From Paracoccaceae bacterium (GTDB taxonomy: Bacteria; Pseudomonadota; Alphaproteobacteria; Rhodobacterales; Rhodobacteraceae): DNA of 18,939 bases. The stretch spans positions 1-18,939 of the forward strand of contig QKHF01000031.1 of the NCBI GenBank assembly GCA_003250135.1, read 5' to 3'. The notes under the pieces were generated by a model that had not been told where the DNA came from, ran no database searches, and saw nothing but the letters and a program-made list of their open reading frames with translations. This document shows positions 1-6,620 of the stretch, piece after piece. The stretch's first letter is position 1, and each line of letters begins with the position of its first letter. Both the position numbers and the translations under genes were made by a program.

Positions 1-519
1 TCCGGCATACTCTGGCGCGAGGAAGTTACCTGGGTCCACGACAACGAATACCCGGATGTGGAGCTTTCGCATATGTACGCCGACGCTGGCGGCATGCAGC
101 TGGCCCGCTGGCCGAAGCAGTTCGACGTCATCGTCACCGACAACCTGTTCGGCGATCTCCTGTCTGACGTCGCGGCCATGCTGACCGGCTCGCTGGGCAT
201 GCTGCCCTCGGCCAGTCTCGGCGCGCCGATGGCGAACGGCCGCCCGAAGGCTTTGTATGAGCCGGTGCACGGCTCCGCCCCGGACATCGCCGGACAAGGC
301 AAGGCCAACCCGATCGCCTGCATCCTCAGCTTCGCCATGGCGCTGCGCTATTCCTTCGATCTCGGCGAAGAGGCCGACCGGCTGGAGAAGGCGGTCGAGC
401 GCGTGCTCGCCAAGGGCCTGCGCACGCCGGACCTGATGACGGTCGAGGGCGCGGGAACCCAGGTCGGCACGGTCGAGATGGGCGACGCCATCGTCGCGGA
501 ACTCGACGCGAGCCTCTAA
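1..519 (+). CDS. leuB: 3-isopropylmalate dehydrogenase, C-terminal part (5' end outside window)
   Basis: The third enzyme of leucine biosynthesis: it oxidises and decarboxylates 3-isopropylmalate to 2-oxoisocaproate with NAD+ in the cytoplasm. The reading frame is open from the first base and ends at TAA 517-519, so 172 residues are visible, roughly the last half of a family of about 350-370 residues. Visible signatures are the metal-binding aspartates in YADAGG (visible residue 28) and in the block TDNLFGDLLSD (52 and 56), then LTGSLGMLPSASLG, and the NAD-binding loop HGSAPDIAGQGKANP. The GTG at 58 is internal and not the start, because family sequence continues upstream of it. The gene converges on the Na/Pi transporter gene with only 12 bp between the stop codons. 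The identification is secure; the true start cannot be seen. Confidence 0.96.
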   Translation, partial: SGILWREEVTWVHDNEYPDVELSHMYADAGGMQLARWPKQFDVIVTDNLFGDLLSDVAAMLTGSLGMLPSASLGAPMANGRPKALYEPVHGSAPDIAGQGKANPIACILSFAMALRYSFDLGEEADRLEKAVERVLAKGLRTPDLMTVEGAGTQVGTVEMGDAIVAELDASL

Positions 520-527
520 CGCTCGCG
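507..527. terminator. Hairpin between convergent leuB and Na/Pi transporter genes
   Basis: A perfect 7-bp stem (CGCGAGC / GCTCGCG) with loop CTCTAAC spans the leuB stop codon, which sits inside the loop. No clear T-run follows on either strand, so it may be a weak bidirectional terminator or simply GC-rich structure. Confidence 0.35.
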
Positions 528-531
528 CCTC

Positions 532-2148
532 TCAATCCTCGTCTTCGGGCAGGATCAGCGTCTCTTCCGGCGCGGGCTTGGACGGGAACTGCGCCCGCTC
601 CAGATGGTGGACGATCCGCCACAGGTGATAGCAGACCCGGTGCAGCCACCGCATCGAATCCATCTGGTCATAGGCGAGTTCGGCGTCCAGACGGCCCTGG
701 GACACGCGGGCGAGATGGCGATCGCGAAACACGCTCCGCCTTTGGCGGAGAATGCGGCGCAGCCGGTCCAGCCGCGACTCGAGGCGCTTCAGATCCGCGT
801 CCTCCGTCAGCTCTCCGGCGAGCTGGCCCAACAGATGGCTGAGCCGCAGCAGCCGGGGATCTGTCGCCATCGTGTCGACGCGCTCCGTCTGGCCAAACCG
901 AGTCCCCAACCGGCCGAGATGGTCCACGGCGTGCAGAAGCGAGCGATGACGGTTTTCCTGAACCGCCGCGCCCTCGGCAGGTTTGATCCGGGCCAGATAG
1001 GCGCCGACATCCTCCAGCGGCGCGGCGGCGCGGCGCGCCCGTGCGGCGAGGCGCGCCGCTGACGGAGTCTCCCGCGACATACCGCTGTGCAATGCGGAGA
1101 ACAACGCCGTCGCGAGGCCCCTCGTCGCGCCTGCGGCCGCATCGATCGCCGCGCTCGGGTCGCTCAGCAGTCGCTGGTCCGGCGCGCCGGCGATCACCGC
1201 CTCGTCATCCGGGAACAGCCGCTGGATCATTCGTGCGAACGCCCCCGCGAAGGGCAGTACGAACACGACGCCCAGAAAGTTGAACCCGGAGTGGAACGCG
1301 ACCAGCGCGAATTCCTTTTCGCCCGCCTCGATCCAGCCGCTCAGCGCCGCCTGAAAGACATCGAGCAGAAGGAACGCGGCCAGCCCGGTGATCAGGTTGT
1401 AGATCACATGCGCGAAACCGGTCTGCCGCATCGCTTGCGAGCCGCCCAGCGTGGCCATCGCGGCGGTCACCGTGGTGCCGACATCCATGCCGATCACCAT
1501 CGCCGCGGCCTGCGGGAAGTTGATCGCGCCGGCGTTCAACGCCACCAGCGCCGCCGCGACGCCGACGCTGGAGGACTGCGTGACCACGGTCATCACGATC
1601 CCGAGCGCCACCAGTTGCAGCCGGCCGAGCAGGCTGTCGTCCGGAAAATCGCTGGGCGTGATCTGGCCCTCGAAGCCGCTGACCCCGTCCTGCATCATGC
1701 CGAGACCGATGAACAGAAGGCTGAACCCGGCCAGCGCCCGCCCGGTCTGCGCGACCCGTCCCGACAGCAGCAGACTCGCCAGAACGCCCACGAACAAGAG
1801 CGGCATGGCGGCGACGCCCAGCTCGAACTTGAACCCGAACAGGGCGATCACCCAGCCCTTCAGCGTGGTGCCGACATTGGCGCCGAAGATGATCCCGAGC
1901 GCCTGGCTGAAGGTCAGAAGCCCGGCGCCGACGAAGCCCACCGCCGTCACCGTCGTGGCGCTGGAGGACTGAATCACCGCGGTCGTCAGCGCGCCGGTCA
2001 CCGCCCCAGACAGCGGCGTCTTGGTGAAGCGCGCCAGCATCCGGCGCAACGGCGCGTTGGCCAGCCCCTTCAACCCGTCCGTCAGCGTGGACATGCCGAA
2101 GAGAAACAGGCCGATCCCGCCCAGGATGATCAGGTGGTCCGAGGTCAT
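532..2148 (-). CDS. Na/Pi cotransporter family protein with PhoU-like C-terminal domain
   Basis: A predicted inner-membrane protein of 538 residues in the NptA/YjbB-type Na+/phosphate symporter family. The first ~310 residues are a string of hydrophobic segments with the family's internal repeat: QSSSATT (from residue 60) followed by GANVGTT (about 89-95), then QSSSVG (from 191) followed by GMDVGTT (about 219-225). These QSSS motifs form the substrate and sodium site in this fold. From about residue 350 to the end it is soluble, helical and charged, matching the PhoU-like tail that many bacterial members carry. It begins at ATG 2148 without a clear Shine-Dalgarno sequence and is the last gene of a group with two secreted-protein genes. 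Substrate is inferred from the family: phosphate transport is likely, in import or export, but not proven. Confidence 0.9.
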   Translation of the reverse strand: MTSDHLIILGGIGLFLFGMSTLTDGLKGLANAPLRRMLARFTKTPLSGAVTGALTTAVIQSSSATTVTAVGFVGAGLLTFSQALGIIFGANVGTTLKGWVIALFGFKFELGVAAMPLLFVGVLASLLLSGRVAQTGRALAGFSLLFIGLGMMQDGVSGFEGQITPSDFPDDSLLGRLQLVALGIVMTVVTQSSSVGVAAALVALNAGAINFPQAAAMVIGMDVGTTVTAAMATLGGSQAMRQTGFAHVIYNLITGLAAFLLLDVFQAALSGWIEAGEKEFALVAFHSGFNFLGVVFVLPFAGAFARMIQRLFPDDEAVIAGAPDQRLLSDPSAAIDAAAGATRGLATALFSALHSGMSRETPSAARLAARARRAAAPLEDVGAYLARIKPAEGAAVQENRHRSLLHAVDHLGRLGTRFGQTERVDTMATDPRLLRLSHLLGQLAGELTEDADLKRLESRLDRLRRILRQRRSVFRDRHLARVSQGRLDAELAYDQMDSMRWLHRVCYHLWRIVHHLERAQFPSKPAPEETLILPEDED

Positions 2149-2163
2149 GTCGACACGAAATTA

Positions 2164-2187
2164 AAAGCGCCGCGCCGGGCGCGCCTT
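2164..2187 (-). terminator. Terminator- or attenuator-like hairpin ahead of the Na/Pi transporter gene
   Basis: On the minus strand AAGGCGC pairs with GCGCTTT (7 bp, one G-U) around a 10-base loop, followed by TAATTT. It starts one base after the stop codon of the small secreted-protein gene and lies 15 bp before the transporter start. It could end most transcripts from the two upstream genes, making transporter expression partly separate. Confidence 0.4.
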
Positions 2188-2188
2188 G

Positions 2189-2545
2189 TCATCGCTCAAG
2201 CTCGACAACGACCTCCGCGCCGCCCCAGCCATGCACGCTGTCGCGGGCCTGGATGGTCACCTGGCTCACGCCCTCAGGAATCGAGACGCCCGAAAGCGAG
2301 CGGGTGAAGGGCTGCTCCGTCTCATGCGGATGCAGCAGGATGCGCTCGCCAAAGACCGCGCCATCGGGGCCCACCACGCGCCACGCGTCCGCGTAATGGT
2401 CCCAGCCTTCGTCGTCATGCGCGACGGTGACGTCGAAGCGCCACGTCCCACCCTGCTCCGCCGCCCGAACCTGAAGGACGTCCGCCTCTCCGGCATGGGC
2501 CGCAAGGGTCAAGCAGGACGCGACAAGCGCGACGAGCCTGAGCAT
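2189..2545 (-). CDS. Small secreted protein of unknown function
   Basis: A 118-residue protein I cannot assign to a characterised family. It begins with a Sec-type signal peptide (MLRLVALVASCLTLAAHA, cleavage likely before GEADV), leaving a ~100-residue periplasmic domain. That domain looks like a compact all-beta fold: alternating hydrophobic stretches around conserved-looking WDHYAD, LLHPHETEQPF, and DSVHGWGG motifs. The histidine-rich patches could bind a ligand or metal, but that is a guess. The gene starts at ATG 2545, only 4 bp after the stop of the SYLF-domain gene and behind a plausible ribosome site (GGTGAGG), so the two are almost certainly one transcript. I have an impression that similar conserved hypothetical proteins occur in other alphaproteobacteria, which could not be checked. 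Confidence 0.8.
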   Translation of the reverse strand: MLRLVALVASCLTLAAHAGEADVLQVRAAEQGGTWRFDVTVAHDDEGWDHYADAWRVVGPDGAVFGERILLHPHETEQPFTRSLSGVSIPEGVSQVTIQARDSVHGWGGAEVVVELER

Positions 2546-2549
2546 GGCC

Positions 2550-3125
2550 TCACCGCTCGATCTTCGAGATCTTCGAGCCCTGGATGCCGGCGCCCGCCAT
2601 CATGCCATTCTGATTGAAGAACACGACCGCGATATCGCCCTGAAGGTCGTTGGTGCCCATGGAAGAGGACCAGCCCTTGTCGCCGCCGACAAGAGTCGGA
2701 CCGGTGCCGACCTCCCACCCGTCATTGTTCCTCGTGTAATCGAGCGCGGCCTGATTCAGGAAGTACATCGCGTAGCCGTAGGTCTGCGCGCCGAACTGCA
2801 AGCCGATCGAGGCCGAGGCGATGCTGTAATAGCCCGTCGTCTTTCCACCCTGGCGCAGCGCGCCCTCGCCATACTGACCGCCGACGATCACGCCCGCTTT
2901 CAGAATCTCGGGGAAAACGAGAACCGCGACCGCCTTGTTGGCGAGGGCTTTCGCCTCGGGTTCGGACGCATAGAGCGATTTCAGCGCGGCGTTCACCCCG
3001 GAGTCGATCTCCGCCGCGGTTTTCTTCAGCGTCTTGTCTTCCTCGGCGCGCGCGTCGGGCGCCGCCAGGATCAGCGCAACCGCGCACACGAGGACAGCCA
3101 GAAACGGAGTAAAAACAGCGCGCAT
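2550..3125 (-). CDS. Secreted SYLF (YSC84/DUF500-type) lipid-binding domain protein
   Basis: A 191-residue exported protein. The signal peptide covers about residues 1-28 (MRAVFTPFLAVLVCAVALIL, ending APDARA before EEDK). The rest matches the SYLF domain, known in eukaryotic YSC84/SH3YL1 for phosphoinositide and actin binding and widespread in bacteria as a secreted domain of unclear role. Recognisable elements are the helical start with AKALANKAVAVLVFPEILKAG, the glycine-rich strand VGGQYGEGAL, GYYSIASASIGLQFG, and the C-terminal DIAVVFFNQNGMM segment. The start ATG 3125 is preceded by GGGAGATTGGG. It is the first gene of a group followed closely by a small secreted protein and then the phosphate-type transporter. 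A role at the cell envelope is inferred from the signal peptide only. Confidence 0.88.
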   Translation of the reverse strand: MRAVFTPFLAVLVCAVALILAAPDARAEEDKTLKKTAAEIDSGVNAALKSLYASEPEAKALANKAVAVLVFPEILKAGVIVGGQYGEGALRQGGKTTGYYSIASASIGLQFGAQTYGYAMYFLNQAALDYTRNNDGWEVGTGPTLVGGDKGWSSSMGTNDLQGDIAVVFFNQNGMMAGAGIQGSKISKIER

Positions 3126-3285
3126 CCCAATCTCCCATTATCCCGGCCGCACAATTCGGAGCCGGTTCCGATGCCAGAATAGCGCATTCCCGCGCCACTC
3201 GCGCCATTTGATCGACCCGCCCTTTCCCTCCCCGCGGAAACCCGCTAAAGCGCGCCCGTCGTTCACCCCATCAAGGAAGAAGGAA
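3126..3285. other. Divergent spacer between the SYLF-domain gene and asd
   Basis: This 160-bp region must hold promoters for both directions. No hexamer pair of convincing quality was found. The clear element is the asd ribosome site, the purine-rich AAGGAAGAAGGAA immediately before ATG 3286. Confidence 0.5.
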
Positions 3286-4308
3286 ATGGGTTATCGAGTC
3301 GCCGTCGCGGGCGCCACGGGCAATGTGGGCCGCGAGATGCTGAACATCCTCGCCGAGCGCGAGTTTCCCGCGGATGAAGTGATCGCGCTCGCGTCGCGCC
3401 GGTCGCTGGGCACCGAAGTCAGCTATGGCGATAAAACCCTGAAAACCCTGGACATCGACACCTTCGATTTCACTGGCGTCGACATCGCGCTGTTCGCCAT
3501 CGGCTCGGGCCCGACCAAGACCTATGCGCCGAAGGCCGCCGCCGCCGGAGCGATCGTGATCGATAACTCCTCGCTCTATCGTTACGACCCGGACATCCCG
3601 CTGATCGTGCCCGAGGTGAACCCGGACGCGGTCGAGGGTTATGCGAAGAAGAACATCATCGCCAACCCGAACTGCTCCACCGCGCAGATGGTCGTGGCGC
3701 TGAAGCCGCTGCACGACCGCGCGCGGATCAAGCGCGTCGTGGTCTCGACCTACCAGTCTGTCTCGGGCGCGGGCAAGGAGGGCATGGACGAGCTCTGGAA
3801 CCAGACCAAGGGCCTGTTCGTGCCGGGTCAGGAAGTCGAGCCGAAGAAGTTCACCAAGCAGATCGCCTTCAACGTCATTCCCCATATCGACGTCTTCATG
3901 GAGGACGGCTCGACCAAGGAAGAGTGGAAGATGGTCGCCGAGACCAAGAAGATCGTCGACACGAAGATCAAGGTGCACGCCACCTGCGTTCGGGTGCCGG
4001 TCTTCGTCGGGCACTCGGAGGCGGTGAATGTCGAGTTCGAGGAGCCGCTGGACGAGGATGAAGCGCGCGAGATCCTGCGCCAGGCGCCCGGCATCATGGT
4101 CGTCGACAAGCGTGAGGACGCGGGCTACGTGACCCCGGTCGAATGCGTCGGCGACTACGCCACCTTCATCTCGCGCCTGCGCACCGACCCGACCATCGAG
4201 AATGGCCTCAGCTTCTGGTGCGTTTCGGACAACCTGCGCAAGGGCGCGGCGCTGAACGCGGTGCAGATCGCCGAGCTGGTCGGCCGCAGAGTCCTTAAAA
4301 AAGGCTAG
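3286..4308 (+). CDS. asd: Aspartate-semialdehyde dehydrogenase
   Basis: A cytoplasmic enzyme that reduces aspartyl-4-phosphate with NADPH to aspartate semialdehyde, the branch point to lysine/diaminopimelate, methionine, threonine and isoleucine. At 340 residues it has normal family length. The N-terminal Rossmann motif is VAGATGNVGREML. The catalytic cysteine is C130 in NPNCSTAQ; Q157 (YQSVSGAG), R236 (TCVRVPVF) and H243 (GHSEAVNV) match the other active-site residues of the family. The frame is open far upstream, but ATG 3286 is chosen because the family begins with this VAVAGATG strand and because a strong ribosome site, AAGGAAGAAGGAA, lies directly before it. The gene stands alone on the plus strand and ends at a hairpin shared with the opposing cytochrome gene. 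Confidence 0.97.
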   Translation: MGYRVAVAGATGNVGREMLNILAEREFPADEVIALASRRSLGTEVSYGDKTLKTLDIDTFDFTGVDIALFAIGSGPTKTYAPKAAAAGAIVIDNSSLYRYDPDIPLIVPEVNPDAVEGYAKKNIIANPNCSTAQMVVALKPLHDRARIKRVVVSTYQSVSGAGKEGMDELWNQTKGLFVPGQEVEPKKFTKQIAFNVIPHIDVFMEDGSTKEEWKMVAETKKIVDTKIKVHATCVRVPVFVGHSEAVNVEFEEPLDEDEAREILRQAPGIMVVDKREDAGYVTPVECVGDYATFISRLRTDPTIENGLSFWCVSDNLRKGAALNAVQIAELVGRRVLKKG

Positions 4309-4349
4309 TGCTGAAAAAGGGCTGAAGCCCCGCGACATCGCCGAAGTTC

Positions 4350-4373
4350 AAGGGCGTCCCTCGGGGCGCCCTT
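4350..4373. terminator. Terminator hairpin between convergent asd and diheme cytochrome genes
   Basis: AAGGGCG pairs with CGCCCTT, and the stem can extend by three more pairs to close on a CTCG tetraloop. It lies 41 bp after the asd stop and overlaps the first two bases of the cytochrome's stop codon (TAA, plus 4372-4374). The T-tract is weak on the plus strand (ATTGCTT) and absent on the minus strand. Confidence 0.6.
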
Positions 4374-5289
4374 ATTGCTTCAGGTAATTGTCTTTTGGCG
4401 GCAGGGATTTCAGGTAAAGCGCGATCGCCTCGCGGTCCTCCTCGGTCAGTTCCGCCATGTTCTCCTGCACAGCGATCATCGCGCCGCCGAAGCTTTCGAA
4501 GTCGGGCGTCAGTCCCAGCTTCAGCGCGTCGGCGATATCGTCGACCGTCCAGTCGCCGATCCCGTCCGGGCTGGGGGTGATGTTAGGAACCGTTCCCTTG
4601 CCGTCCGGCTCCGGCCCGCCGGCATAGGCCCAGTCCTCCAGCGGCCCGCCCAACAGATTGCGCGGCGTGTGGCACTCGCCGCAATGCCCCGGCCCGGTGA
4701 CGAGATAGGCGCCGCGATTGAGCTTCGGATCGGCCTCCGAGTCGGGCCGGAACGGCGCATAATCCATGAAGGCGAGCTTCCAGAGGCCAAGCCCCCGGCG
4801 CAGCCGGAACGGCAACGGCAAATCGTGTCCGGGCGCCGTCTCCGCCACCGGCGGCAGCGTGTCGAGATAGGCCTTAAGATCCAGCACGTCTGAAAGCGCC
4901 ATGCGCTGGTAGGACGTATAAGGGAGCGCCGGATAATAGTGCGCGCCTTCCGGCGAGACGCCCCGCGTGACGGCATTGGCGAATTCGAGATCGGACCAGC
5001 CGCCAATCCCGGCCTTCGGATCGGGCGAGATGTTGGGCGCGACGAACGTACCGAACGGTGTCTTGAACTCCAGCCCGCCCGCAAGCTCCAGTTTGTCCCC
5101 GCCCTTCGCGCCCGGCGCGGCGTGGCAGGAGGAGCAGCCCGCCATGTGGAACACGTAACGCCCGTGGACGGCGTCGCCGCGATGGTCCGGCAGATCCTCG
5201 GCGGACATGGGTTTCGGCGCAGTCAGGACCCAGAACGCGGCCGCGCCTGCGATGGCGAGGCCAATAAGAGAGATCAGAATGCGCCACAT
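4372..5289 (-). CDS. Membrane-anchored diheme cytochrome c
   Basis: A 305-residue c-type cytochrome. Residues about 3-23 form an uncleaved-looking hydrophobic anchor, placing the rest in the periplasm. There are two heme-attachment sites, CSSCH at residues 52-56 and CGECH at 203-207, each in a cytochrome c domain with the ANISPD/PNITPSPDGIGDWT pattern seen in cytochrome subunits of periplasmic dehydrogenases. Candidate axial methionines are M130 (QRMALSDV) and one in FGGAMIAVQENM near the C terminus. The start ATG 5289 is 37 bp after the stop of a cytochrome c'-type gene, so the pair is probably one operon. No dehydrogenase gene lies next to it, so the electron donor is unknown. The role as an electron carrier to the respiratory chain is inferred from the family. 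Confidence 0.9.
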   Translation of the reverse strand: MWRILISLIGLAIAGAAAFWVLTAPKPMSAEDLPDHRGDAVHGRYVFHMAGCSSCHAAPGAKGGDKLELAGGLEFKTPFGTFVAPNISPDPKAGIGGWSDLEFANAVTRGVSPEGAHYYPALPYTSYQRMALSDVLDLKAYLDTLPPVAETAPGHDLPLPFRLRRGLGLWKLAFMDYAPFRPDSEADPKLNRGAYLVTGPGHCGECHTPRNLLGGPLEDWAYAGGPEPDGKGTVPNITPSPDGIGDWTVDDIADALKLGLTPDFESFGGAMIAVQENMAELTEEDREAIALYLKSLPPKDNYLKQ

Positions 5290-5326
5290 GGACGGAACCC
5301 TCCGCCGAGATTAGCGACGGGAGGCC

Positions 5327-5812
5327 CTAGTAATCCTTGGCGCGGAACTGCTTGTGGCACCCGCCGCAGGCTTGGCCCAGTTCGGTGGCGGCGGCGATCA
5401 TCGCCTCTTCCCCGGCGCCCACCTGCGTCACGACAGTCGCCATAACGGAGCGCAGATCCTCCAGGCCCTGCTCGAACTTCAAAGCTTCGTCCCAGACCGC
5501 GGATTCAGCGCGTGTCTTGCCCGGGCGCTCCGGCTTCGACGTGCCTTCAAGATACAGGCTGGCGATGTCGTAGCTGGCCAGAGTCTGAATTTTCGCCGCC
5601 CGCTCTGTGGCGACGTCCGCGTCATACGGGATTTTGCCCTTGGCCATGGCGTAGATCACGTTGGCGTCCCACTGCATGGCGTTCATGATGCCCTGACGGG
5701 CGTAGGTCACCATATCGGCGTCATCCGCCATTGCTGGCGCGGCGACGGAACTCGCCAGAGCCGCGGCGAGCGCACAGGCGCGCAGGCGCCTCGGTCTCCG
5801 TGAATGTTTCAA
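5327..5812 (-). CDS. Cytochrome c'/c556-type periplasmic cytochrome
   Basis: A 161-residue protein with an N-terminal signal peptide (arginine-rich n-region, hydrophobic core ALAAALASSVA, cleavage probably at PAMA before DDADM). The mature part is an all-helical four-helix-bundle pattern with the single heme site CGGCH only nine residues from the C terminus (followed by KQFRAKDY). That placement is the hallmark of the cytochrome c'/c556 family. Near the start, RQGIMNAMQW supplies a methionine where low-spin c556 proteins carry their sixth ligand, so c556 versus high-spin c' is undecided. The start is a TTG at 5812; no ATG or GTG that keeps the signal peptide is available in frame, and a purine-rich GAAGGGGGTCAGGA lies upstream. 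It is followed 37 bp later by the diheme cytochrome gene. Confidence 0.88.
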   Translation of the reverse strand: MKHSRRPRRLRACALAAALASSVAAPAMADDADMVTYARQGIMNAMQWDANVIYAMAKGKIPYDADVATERAAKIQTLASYDIASLYLEGTSKPERPGKTRAESAVWDEALKFEQGLEDLRSVMATVVTQVGAGEEAMIAAATELGQACGGCHKQFRAKDY

Positions 5813-5894
5813 GGTCCTGACCCCCTTCCAATGGTTGATCGGCCGACGCCAAAAAACACTAAACCACGAATGTGACTAGGCAAGGGCGCGGGGG

Positions 5895-6575
5895 TCAAAT
5901 TGCCTCGAAAACCTTGTTCTCCCGATCGTAGACCTCGATCTCTCCGGTCGCGATGTTGATCCAGGCGCCGTGGATCGCGGTCTCGCCCTTCTCCAGCGCT
6001 TCTTTCACGCAGGGGAACGTCTCCAGATTGCCGAGCGAGTGCACCACGCCCTCATGCTCCAGCCGCACGATCTTCCCCTTGCGGTCGAGATCCAGAGAAG
6101 CGACGCGCTCATAGGCCGGCTGCAAGAGGTCGACCCAGCGCCCGATGATGCTGTCCTCCTCCATCAACTCGGGCGCCTCTCCGGCGCACATGTCATGGCA
6201 GGCGGTCACGCCGCCGCACATCGAGTGGCCGATAATGACAATGTTGGCGACTTTCAGAACCTTAATCGCGTACTCCACCGCCGCCGAGGTGCCGTGATGC
6301 GCGTGATCCCGCGTGTAAGGGGGGATGATGTTCGCGACATTGCGCACGACGAACAGGTCGCCCGGCTCGGAACCGAAAATGCTGACCACGTCCATCCGGC
6401 TGTCACAGCAGCTGACCACCATGGTGCGCGGACGCTGCCCGTCCGCGGCGAGACGCCCGTACCAGGCCTTGTTCTCCTCGAACCGGAGCGTTTTCCAGCT
6501 GCGATACCGGTCGATCAGGTATTGCGGCAGCGGCTTTGCGTGTTCCGACATCAGCGGCTTTGCGTGTTCCGACAT
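5895..6575 (-). CDS. Beta-class carbonic anhydrase
   Basis: A cytoplasmic zinc enzyme of 226 residues that interconverts CO2 and bicarbonate. The family motifs are intact: CCDSRMD, in which C56, D58 and R60 form the CxDxR motif, and GHSMCGG with H117 and C120, giving the Cys-His-Cys zinc site with the Asp-Arg dyad. RNVANIIPPY and the C-terminal GAWINIATGEIEVYD also match the family. The first 16 residues are an exact duplication of MSEHAKPL, caused by a 24-bp tandem repeat over the start codon. Both ATG 6575 and ATG 6551 are possible starts; 6575 is preferred because AAGGGGGGAG sits just upstream of it. It lies 45 bp after gyrB with no visible terminator between, so read-through from gyrB is possible. 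Confidence 0.95.
   Translation of the reverse strand: MSEHAKPLMSEHAKPLPQYLIDRYRSWKTLRFEENKAWYGRLAADGQRPRTMVVSCCDSRMDVVSIFGSEPGDLFVVRNVANIIPPYTRDHAHHGTSAAVEYAIKVLKVANIVIIGHSMCGGVTACHDMCAGEAPELMEEDSIIGRWVDLLQPAYERVASLDLDRKGKIVRLEHEGVVHSLGNLETFPCVKEALEKGETAIHGAWINIATGEIEVYDRENKVFEAI
6528..6575 (-). repeat. Perfect 2 x 24-bp tandem repeat over the carbonic anhydrase start codon
   Basis: Positions 6528-6551 and 6552-6575 are identical, and neither flanking base extends the match. Each unit encodes MSEHAKPL on the minus strand, so the duplication is in frame and gives the gene two start codons 24 bp apart. Confidence 0.97.
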
Positions 6576-6620
6576 GTTTCGGCTCCCCCCTTGTCGCCGG
6601 GATTTGGACAGATAATCGGT

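Noticed and set aside
1087..2307. A 406-codon plus-strand open frame opposite the Na/Pi transporter gene
   Set aside because: Low-complexity Arg/Gln/His-rich translation, opposite a well-supported membrane protein.
3137..3142. GATAAT on the minus strand as a -10 box for the SYLF-domain gene
   Set aside because: It is too close to the start codon to leave room for a ribosome site, and there is no -35 at the right distance.
5726..5812. Twin-arginine (Tat) signal in the cytochrome c' precursor (SRRPRRLR)
   Set aside because: The residues after the arginines do not fit the Tat consensus, and c-type cytochromes are exported unfolded by Sec before heme attachment.
5818..5897. 8-bp inverted repeat TGACCCCC / GGGGGTCA flanking the spacer between the carbonic anhydrase and cytochrome genes
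   Set aside because: The arms are 64 bp apart, one is formed by a stop codon, and such G/C runs are likely by chance in this composition.
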